Assembly: GCA_031409815.1 (NCBI GenBank)
Contig: JANNXV010000049.1
Coordinates: 1 to 12,218 of the forward strand
Reading direction: 5' to 3'
Source of the DNA: JANLUX01 sp031409815
GTDB lineage: Bacteria > Bacteroidota > Bacteroidia > AKYH767-A > OLB10
Length of the DNA: 12,218 nt
The translations under genes were made by a program, and so were the position numbers. The notes below the pieces were generated by a model. The model made no database searches and was not told the DNA's origin. It saw nothing but the letters and a program-made list of their open reading frames with translations. Within the stretch, counting starts at the first letter, position 1, and every line of letters starts with the position of its first letter. Positions 6,859-12,218 of this stretch are shown here, piece after piece.

Positions 6859-9147
6859 TTACCTTTTCACAATTCTTTTTGATGATTTAGTATCCCCAAT
6901 CTTAACTTCAAGCATATATACTCCTTGAGCCATGTCACCGGCATCAAAATGAATTCTATTAATACCCTCTGAAAGATCACGATCCATCACTTCTTTCACT
7001 TTCATCCCAAGCGCATTATAAATTTCAATTTTTGCTTTGTCACCTTTTTCCATTTTGATGTCTAATTCGAAAGTTGAATTAAATGGATTGGGCGAAATTG
7101 AAATATTATCAGCAGTTGCATTGGCAGTTGCATCTTCAATTGCTTGAACACTATTCGTTATTCCCTTTTCAGCATCACTCATGTTAACCTCAGAACTGGT
7201 TCTCCACATGGTAGATGAACAAGGTTCAAGATAGGCTGTGAAATTTGAACCGGCTTGTGCAATAAACCCGGGATAAAGAATAACATTATCGCGAGCCGTA
7301 AAATAAACATTGGTAGCAGAAGGAGTAATGGTAGTTGCACAACCATTTGCAGCTGTTGCCAGTGAAATTGCCTGCATAAATGTGCCTGATGCAGGATAGT
7401 TGCCACAGAAGTTTTTTGAAAACTGCGCTGATTGTGATTCTACTCCAACAGCATGCCATGCATCACCAACAGAAATAATTTCCTGCGAACATTGACCATA
7501 TAAATCCCATGCGGCTGCTAATGAAGCAGCACGCGCATCAATGAACTGAGAAGAACTATTTAAGTAAAACGTTAATGCGCGATATTGAATCTGTCGAGCC
7601 TTGAACCTGCTAATTCCGGTTACGTTATAAGCAACACCAAAATCAGTAGTACCAGATCCACCTTCAGATAATAAATGGAAGTAACGATTTTGCACTCCAC
7701 TATTGGTATGAACCCCACATTGATCATTTGCATTGGCAGGTACACATCCAACTGTGGTAACATAATTAGTTCCATTATACGTGTCAGGATCGCCATAAAG
7801 ATTAGGATTTATAAAACTGCGAATTGCACCTCTATCAGCTCCAACTAAATAATCACAACTTCCTTCCGACCAGCTTTCTACCATTTCACCAAATATATCA
7901 CTGAACGATTCATTGAGTGCACCTGATTCCTTATTGTAAACCAAATTGGCTGAAGCTTGTGTAACACCATGCGTAAACTCGTGCCCCATAATATCATTCG
8001 TGTTCCAATCGTCAGTAGCAGAAGCAGTATTACCAGCATAAAATATGGTACTATTACCAGTACAACCCCAACAAGCATTATTTTGACCAGAGAACGCATT
8101 ATTATACGCAATCATATCACCAGATGCACCATTCCAACTTGCGCGACTATGCTCACCAATATAATAGTTATAGGTTTGCAATGCACCCCATTGTGCTTGC
8201 ACAGCCGAAGCAGCAGTCCATGCATTGTCAGCATCAGTATAATAGGTGTTTACAGCACCGCCACCACCACAATTGAACACATAGATATCTGTCGTCTGGC
8301 AGTCATTGTGTGAACGAAAAGAAGTTCCGCTAAATTCAGTACTGAAACTAACAGCACTATTAAAAGCCGAATTTCCCGAACCAGTTGAACAGTTCATTGC
8401 AATATCGGTATGATGAATAATTGTACCGCTTTTTGCATCTACATAAACACTTTTTGCTGTCACTTCAGGATCGTCAGTATAAATTCTGAAATTCCATGCG
8501 AGCGAATAATCTTGCGCACCAAATGTTGCCTCATAGTTATTTGGTGAAAAAACCAATTCTCCAACCGGAAAATAACTGGCATTATTATCTTTTTCTTGTC
8601 GTTTTAAATCACCTTCCATTTCTGGATTTTGCCATAAATATTTTTTGGCATTCATAAAATTTAAGGCCAGCTGTAATGCCTGCTCTTCATTAAGTGCAGG
8701 AGTTACGGCTTGATTTAATCCTGTAATCAGTCGTCCGTTTGCAGATTTTACAAAACCGTCAGGTTGTTGATGCACAATAAACTCGCCATACACCACTTTT
8801 AAGTTCTTGTAATACTGCTGATACCTAAAATGATTAAAACCAAATTCGTCCTTTTCTATTTTAATAATTCTCATTTGGTCATCAGTATTTAATTCAAAGG
8901 CCTCGTTGAAATCATTAAAAATAGTATTGGGATTTATATTAGTTCCTTCTCTGAAGTTGATCCAGTTTCGGGTACTCCCAGGCTGAGCAATTGCATCCAT
9001 TTTCGGATTGATTGCTACCGCAATTTGTGCCATAATGTTGCCAGCAAATAATGCTAAAGCTACCACCACTAAATGGGGGCTTATGGCTTTTGATATGATG
9101 TTGAATAGTCTTTTCATAGCATTTACGTTTTTTAAATTGTTAAACAT
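6859..9147 (-). CDS. Secreted M4-family (thermolysin-like) metallopeptidase with T9SS sorting domain
   Basis: The product is 762 residues from the first ATG. Domains in order: a signal peptide; an FTP-like propeptide at ~73-131 and PepSY-like propeptide at ~150-245, which inhibit and fold the enzyme; the M4 catalytic domain at ~265-570; a Cys-bounded insert at ~581-643 with GFIAQAGSNFTAYLEPC; a linker; and a T9SS type A sorting domain at ~683-762 (SISPNPFNSTFEL, GVYMLEVK, end SKRIVKR). The catalytic residues are complete: H389-E390-x-x-H393 (GHEFTHG) and the third zinc ligand E413 in LNESFSD, 20 residues after H393 as in thermolysin. H480 in CGVHTNSG corresponds to thermolysin His231. The enzyme should cleave proteins outside the cell after propeptide removal. 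M11 (ATG at 9117) is the more likely start, since MKRLFNIISK begins a normal signal peptide ending near NIMAQ. The gene lies 17 bp behind the tail-fibre-like gene and is probably co-transcribed with it. Confidence 0.95.
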   Translation of the reverse strand: MFNNLKNVNAMKRLFNIISKAISPHLVVVALALFAGNIMAQIAVAINPKMDAIAQPGSTRNWINFREGTNINPNTIFNDFNEAFELNTDDQMRIIKIEKDEFGFNHFRYQQYYKNLKVVYGEFIVHQQPDGFVKSANGRLITGLNQAVTPALNEEQALQLALNFMNAKKYLWQNPEMEGDLKRQEKDNNASYFPVGELVFSPNNYEATFGAQDYSLAWNFRIYTDDPEVTAKSVYVDAKSGTIIHHTDIAMNCSTGSGNSAFNSAVSFSTEFSGTSFRSHNDCQTTDIYVFNCGGGGAVNTYYTDADNAWTAASAVQAQWGALQTYNYYIGEHSRASWNGASGDMIAYNNAFSGQNNACWGCTGNSTIFYAGNTASATDDWNTNDIMGHEFTHGVTQASANLVYNKESGALNESFSDIFGEMVESWSEGSCDYLVGADRGAIRSFINPNLYGDPDTYNGTNYVTTVGCVPANANDQCGVHTNSGVQNRYFHLLSEGGSGTTDFGVAYNVTGISRFKARQIQYRALTFYLNSSSQFIDARAASLAAAWDLYGQCSQEIISVGDAWHAVGVESQSAQFSKNFCGNYPASGTFMQAISLATAANGCATTITPSATNVYFTARDNVILYPGFIAQAGSNFTAYLEPCSSTMWRTSSEVNMSDAEKGITNSVQAIEDATANATADNISISPNPFNSTFELDIKMEKGDKAKIEIYNALGMKVKEVMDRDLSEGINRIHFDAGDMAQGVYMLEVKIGDTKSSKRIVKR

Positions 9148-9164
9148 TGTTTGTTATGAGAAGA

Positions 9165-10841
9165 TTATTTTTTCAATTCATTAAGTTGAGTTTTTAATTC
9201 ATCAATTTGCTTTTGAAGTTGTATGATATATAAGTGCGACTCCTCTAGTTTCTCAACAATTTTAGTTTGCATCTCACCTAAGTGCAAACCATTCTCTTCT
9301 ACTTCACATGCTGATGGTAAACCTGGCAAATGGTTTTCTGTATTTATGCTTTGCTCCAATTCATGAATATCCATCAATTTATAATCGCTTGCAAAAACAT
9401 AATCAGGCCATGCTGCTTGCAAAGCAACACGCACTTCGGTTGCAATTAGTTTTCCATTGATAGCTGCTACATAACCTGTTGCACCCTGTGTGCCACCAAC
9501 ACGTAATTCACTGGTGTATGTTTTTGTTGGAAAATAACCACCCCAAGCTTCTCCACCAGTATTTGACGCAGAACCATAAATGCCAATTCTTGTTCCGGCA
9601 GTTCCTGATGCATCACCAACTACACCATAAGCAGAACTTGTATAGGCGCCAGCAGCAGCAATAAAATTGCCACCTTTATAACCACCAGTTCCTTCAACTC
9701 CAATTCCCCATCCATCGGAAGCTTTTGAATAAGCATTTACTCCTTTTACATCAGAAGATCCCACATAAGAGTTGTAAGCCTCAACAACTGGTGATGTTTG
9801 AGTAGCACTTCCACGTACTGTTAATTTGCTTGAGTTAACAAAAGTCCCTACACCAACATTACCATTGGTACAATCCATATTTAAACTCCAACCCACACCC
9901 AAAGCACCATAAAAACCAACATGATTATTATCTGCCATACCTGCAAATGCTGGTGTAGTAATGTTTACATCATCATTGAACCATATACCTGCCGAGTTAG
10001 CAGGTGCTGATCTAACCCTCATGCGTCCGCCTACTTCTAATGGAAAAGCTGGTGCAACTACATTGCCAATACCAACTCCCGTGCTGGTAACGGTCATCAT
10101 TTGAGTGCCAGCAAAAGAGGCACCACTGCCTAAGAAAAGTCTGCTGGTACCACCTACTGCAGAAATATAAGCATCACCTGCTCCACCTCCAGCTAATGCA
10201 ACACCCATCCTAAGACTACGCGTGGCATTTCCAATTCTAAAATCGCCTTGAGTAGCAAACAAATCAAAACTACCTGTACTTAATACATCAAGTCTGGCTG
10301 CTGGAGTAACTCCAACGCCAACACTTGTGCCAGTATCAAAAATGGTTCCTGTCACTAATTGAGTTCCATTCCATCTTGGAACTTTGTTCAATGTATTGGT
10401 GCCAACCGGGTTAGTAATCCAAGATGCTAATCCTGCAGCGTCAGACCTTAAAATTTTATTAAGGCCAGGAGCACCACCGGTAACTTTCAATGTTCCGGTA
10501 GTGGTTAAACCAGAAATTGTGGTTGCTCCTGTAATTGTTGTAGCACCTACAATTGCTGTTGCGCCTTGCAAACGAGAAGTACCAACCACATGCAATTTAG
10601 TAGTTGGCGCTAATGTTCCAATACCCACGTTTCCATTACTACCTGTAATGCGTATTCTTTCGTTGGCAGCAGCCGCTCCACCTGCAAATATTCGCAAATT
10701 GATATTTGCACCAGTAGCTCCCAGTATATCAGCATTGGTTGCTGTTGGGTTACCTGTTAAAACCCATTGTGCATTAACACTTTGGTTACTGATTAAAAAT
10801 GCTGCAGACAGCATTAGCAAATTTTTGATTGTTTTTTTCAT
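9165..10841 (-). CDS. Secreted tail-fibre-like repeat protein with C-terminal coiled coil
   Basis: The product is 558 residues. Residues 1-24 are a signal peptide (MKKTIKN, hydrophobic LLMLSAAFLI, cleavage near VNAQ). The motif vGIGT-x-aP-xx-kLxV-x-G, typical of Bacteroidota 'tail fibre' proteins, occurs four times: ~71-87 (best copy), 173-189, 255-272 and 328-344. Residues 93-116 are hexapeptide-like repeats (GATAIV, GATTIT, GATTIS, GLTTTG), suggesting a beta-solenoid or trimeric fibre. Near the end are WPDYVFASDYKL (478-489) and HLPGLPS (504-510), a conserved tail of this family that may act like an intramolecular chaperone. A leucine/isoleucine coiled coil follows at ~524-558. There is no T9SS type A domain, so export beyond the periplasm is unexplained. 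It probably forms an oligomeric surface fibre or adhesin; the function is unknown. It is the first gene of a unit with the M4 peptidase. Confidence 0.85.
   Translation of the reverse strand: MKKTIKNLLMLSAAFLISNQSVNAQWVLTGNPTATNADILGATGANINLRIFAGGAAAANERIRITGSNGNVGIGTLAPTTKLHVVGTSRLQGATAIVGATTITGATTISGLTTTGTLKVTGGAPGLNKILRSDAAGLASWITNPVGTNTLNKVPRWNGTQLVTGTIFDTGTSVGVGVTPAARLDVLSTGSFDLFATQGDFRIGNATRSLRMGVALAGGGAGDAYISAVGGTSRLFLGSGASFAGTQMMTVTSTGVGIGNVVAPAFPLEVGGRMRVRSAPANSAGIWFNDDVNITTPAFAGMADNNHVGFYGALGVGWSLNMDCTNGNVGVGTFVNSSKLTVRGSATQTSPVVEAYNSYVGSSDVKGVNAYSKASDGWGIGVEGTGGYKGGNFIAAAGAYTSSAYGVVGDASGTAGTRIGIYGSASNTGGEAWGGYFPTKTYTSELRVGGTQGATGYVAAINGKLIATEVRVALQAAWPDYVFASDYKLMDIHELEQSINTENHLPGLPSACEVEENGLHLGEMQTKIVEKLEESHLYIIQLQKQIDELKTQLNELKK
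10494..10565 (-). repeat. Four hexapeptide-like repeats in the tail-fibre-like gene
   Basis: Four consecutive 18-nt units encode GATAIV, GATTIT, GATTIS and GLTTTG (residues 93-116). The third-position bases differ between units, so the repeat is conserved at the protein level rather than being a fresh DNA duplication. A six-residue period fits a left-handed beta-helix or fibre shaft. Confidence 0.65.
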
Positions 10842-10930
10842 GTTTTTAGTTTTTAAAAATGGTTTGATTTATGGAATAAGAATGATTAATATAGGTTAAA
10901 ATAAATATTCTAAAAGATTCAGTAATTAAC

Positions 10931-10938
10931 CAAAAGTA
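10931..10938 (-). promoter_or_regulatory. Candidate -7 box for the tail-fibre-like/M4 peptidase unit
   Basis: On the minus strand this reads TACTTTTG, matching TAnnTTTG. It lies about 90 nt upstream of the ATG at 10841 and implies a leader of roughly 80 nt. No TTG was found at the expected -33 distance. The rest of the 237-bp gap between this gene and the epimerase gene (10842-11078) is AT-rich, with no hairpin or ORF that I can support. Confidence 0.4.
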
Positions 10939-11078
10939 ATATCAGAAAGCAATCCTTAAATGAAGAAATGAACATTTTTAAAAAAAATAATATGTCTGCA
11001 AAAAACTGAAAGGTACTATTAACCTAATCGGTACAAATTACTGTCCTAAAAACAAGAAGAAATAAAGAATAATATTGC

Positions 11079-11942
11079 TTAGAAAAAAGTTATTGAATAA
11101 AATGAACGACTGATTTGATTTGGTTTTAATACCATCATTCCTTCCTTTGACTTCAGTTGTTGACTAGTACTTACTGGGTCAGCAATTCCTTGCCATGGCT
11201 CAAGGCAAACAAAATCAGCATCCTTAGCTGCCCAAATTCCGAAATAAGGGAATCCATCGAAATTCATTAGCAAACCGTGCAAATTACTTTTATTTTTTAT
11301 ACGGATGGTTTTGGAAGCTAAATTCTTAAACACCAGAGCATCGTCATAAAATAATTGCTTTTGAAGCAATAAAGTAGTTGAACTATTAAAAAAAGGTGTT
11401 GATTGATCATTTATCAAACCATTATCAATCAACCAGCGATCCGCGTTTTCCTCTTTTTCAAACTCTAAAAAATAATCATGGTATGATTCATTTTCAAACA
11501 AAGGAATTTTAAATGCAGGATGTGCACCCACTGAAAACAACAGTTCCTTATCATCGGTGTTTTGAACGATATAAGAAACAATCAATGTATCATCTGCTAA
11601 TTCATATTTGATATCAAACACAAATTGAAAAGGATAGCACTTCAATGTTTCAACATTTGATTGTAAACGATACAGCAAATGTGTTGGTGACTGTTCATGC
11701 AAAACAAATTTTGAAGTGCGAGCAAATCCATGACGATCTAAATGATAGGGCTTGCCTTCATAAAAAAAAGTATTGTCTTTCAATTGCCCAACAATTGGAA
11801 ATAAAACAGGAGCATGTTTTGGCCATGCATTTCCTGCTTGCCACAAATATTCTAAGTGATGTTGATTATTATAAATGCTGGTTAGTTCAGCGCCATCGGG
11901 CTTAGAAGTAACTCGCAAAAAATTATTTTGGATGATGTTCAT
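11079..11942 (-). CDS. Aldose 1-epimerase family protein (LacX-like)
   Basis: The product is 287 residues, without a signal peptide, so probably cytoplasmic. The galactose-mutarotase-like fold is indicated by the substrate-binding H71 in LDRHGFART, the catalytic acid H141 in VGAHPAFKIP and the catalytic base E248 in CLEPWQGIAD. WPKHAPVLFPIVGQL near residues 40-54 is typical of the LacX branch of this family. The family interconverts the alpha and beta anomers of aldohexoses. The LacX branch is poorly characterised and its natural sugar is unknown. The start at 11942 gives MNIIQNNFLRVTSKPDGAEL, the normal N-terminus for the branch. The downstream end of a palindromic repeat lies 10 bp upstream of this ATG. 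No terminator was seen after the stop. Confidence 0.9.
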   Translation of the reverse strand: MNIIQNNFLRVTSKPDGAELTSIYNNQHHLEYLWQAGNAWPKHAPVLFPIVGQLKDNTFFYEGKPYHLDRHGFARTSKFVLHEQSPTHLLYRLQSNVETLKCYPFQFVFDIKYELADDTLIVSYIVQNTDDKELLFSVGAHPAFKIPLFENESYHDYFLEFEKEENADRWLIDNGLINDQSTPFFNSSTTLLLQKQLFYDDALVFKNLASKTIRIKNKSNLHGLLMNFDGFPYFGIWAAKDADFVCLEPWQGIADPVSTSQQLKSKEGMMVLKPNQISRSFYSITFF

Positions 11943-11952
11943 GCAAGGCTTT

Positions 11953-12016
11953 CGTCACTACTAGAAACGAAGCAATCCTTCTTTAGAGTTGGATTGCTTC
12001 GTTCCTTGCAATGACG
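11953..12016. repeat. REP-like 64-bp palindromic repeat
   Basis: The arms at 11953-11978 and 11991-12016 (26 nt each) are inverted copies with 22 of 26 positions matching and a 12-nt loop (11979-11990). The inner 13 bp are perfect (AACGAAGCAATCC with GGATTGCTTCGTT). The right arm ends CCTTGCAATGACG. This resembles a palindromic repeat type I recall from many bacterial genomes (CGTCATTGC..., GAAGCAATC...). No T tract follows on either strand, so it is not a standard terminator. It fills most of the 84-bp gap between the aconitase and epimerase genes. Confidence 0.75.
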
Positions 12017-12026
12017 TTAAAAAAGT

Positions 12027-12218
12027 TTAAGCGCTAATCTGACTACGGATGATATTTAAAGCACCACCGGCTTTAAACCATTCAATTTGTTGTTGATTGT
12101 AACTGTGATTTACTTTAATGGTATCGCTGCTGCCATCTTTATGGTTGAAAACCATGGTTAATGGAACACCAGGAGCAAAAGAAGTAAGTCCAATGATATC
12201 AATACTATCATCTTCCTG
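12027..12218 (-). CDS. Aconitate hydratase, C-terminal end (5' part outside the window)
   Basis: The last 63 codons are present, ending with the TAA at 12027-12029. The residues match the C-terminus of mitochondrial-type aconitase domain 4: SIDIIGLTSFAPGVPLTMV, then NHKDGSSDTIKVNHSYN, then QQIEWFKAGGALN and a short IIRSQISA end. Aconitase is a [4Fe-4S] enzyme of the TCA cycle that interconverts citrate and isocitrate. The catalytic and cluster residues lie outside the window and cannot be checked. The fragment is in frame up to the window edge. Confidence 0.92.
   Translation of the reverse strand, partial: QEDDSIDIIGLTSFAPGVPLTMVFNHKDGSSDTIKVNHSYNQQQIEWFKAGGALNIIRSQISA

Noticed and set aside
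7957..8313. A 118-codon plus-strand open frame inside the M4 peptidase gene
   Set aside because: It is opposite the catalytic HExxH region of a complete peptidase and is Thr/Ile/Ser-rich nonsense typical of an antisense shadow.
9165..10841. The tail-fibre-like gene as part of a prophage or phage-tail-like particle
   Set aside because: It has a Sec signal peptide, and no sheath, tube, baseplate or other phage genes are nearby. Such proteins are common as chromosomal exoproteins in Bacteroidota.
10384..10899. A 171-codon open frame on the plus strand antisense to the tail-fibre-like gene
   Set aside because: It is rich in V, A and P because it mirrors the low-complexity repeat gene on the other strand. 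It has no signal, domain or promoter, and the minus-strand gene has clear family motifs.
11942..12010. Alternative outer pairing TGCAAGG (11942-11948) with CCTTGCA (12004-12010) around the palindrome
   Set aside because: It would leave 17 unpaired bases on one side only. The gapless 26-nt arm alignment at 11953-12016 explains the structure better.

Overview
The window looks like an ordinary chromosomal stretch from an AT-rich member of the Bacteroidota, probably an environmental Chitinophagia/Sphingobacteriia-like lineage; that rank is inference. Three secreted proteins end in type A sorting domains of the type IX secretion system (T9SS), which is confined to the Bacteroidota/Fibrobacterota group. 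Several upstream regions carry the Bacteroidota -7 promoter element TAnnTTTG. Gene starts lack strong Shine-Dalgarno sequences. The ribosomal protein L25/Ctc to pth gene order is common in this phylum.

Layout. (1) Positions 1-865, plus strand: the 3' end of an L25/Ctc gene, a long-stem intrinsic terminator, then a complete peptidyl-tRNA hydrolase gene with a TTG start. (2) 923-1766, plus: a small secreted T9SS protein with its own promoter-like box and terminator. (3) 2043-3584, plus: a secreted class C beta-lactamase-fold serine hydrolase with a DUF3471-like tail. (4) 3654-6022, minus: a secreted beta-helix (pectate-lyase-like) T9SS protein, followed by an OsmC-family gene broken by a single-base frameshift. 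(5) 6117-6794, plus: a YdcF/SanA-type (DUF218) lipoprotein, divergent from the beta-helix gene. (6) 6806-10841, minus: a probable two-gene transcription unit with a secreted tail-fibre-like repeat protein first, an M4 (thermolysin-family) metallopeptidase 17 bp behind it, and a strong terminator at the end. (7) 11079-12218, minus: a LacX-type aldose 1-epimerase-like gene, a 64-bp palindromic repeat, and the C-terminus of aconitate hydratase.

How the genes work together. Translation housekeeping sits at the left edge and central metabolism at the right edge. Between them is a run of exported proteins: peptidase, beta-helix protein, adhesin-like protein and serine hydrolase. These fit extracellular degradation of proteins and perhaps polysaccharides, with T9SS placing the cargo on the cell surface or releasing it. 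No rRNA, tRNA, CRISPR array, transposase or phage genes were recognised. I found no convincing new multi-gene system. The most notable points are the clean one-base lesion in osmC, the REP-like palindrome beside the aconitase gene, and the paired tail-fibre-like protein and M4 peptidase.
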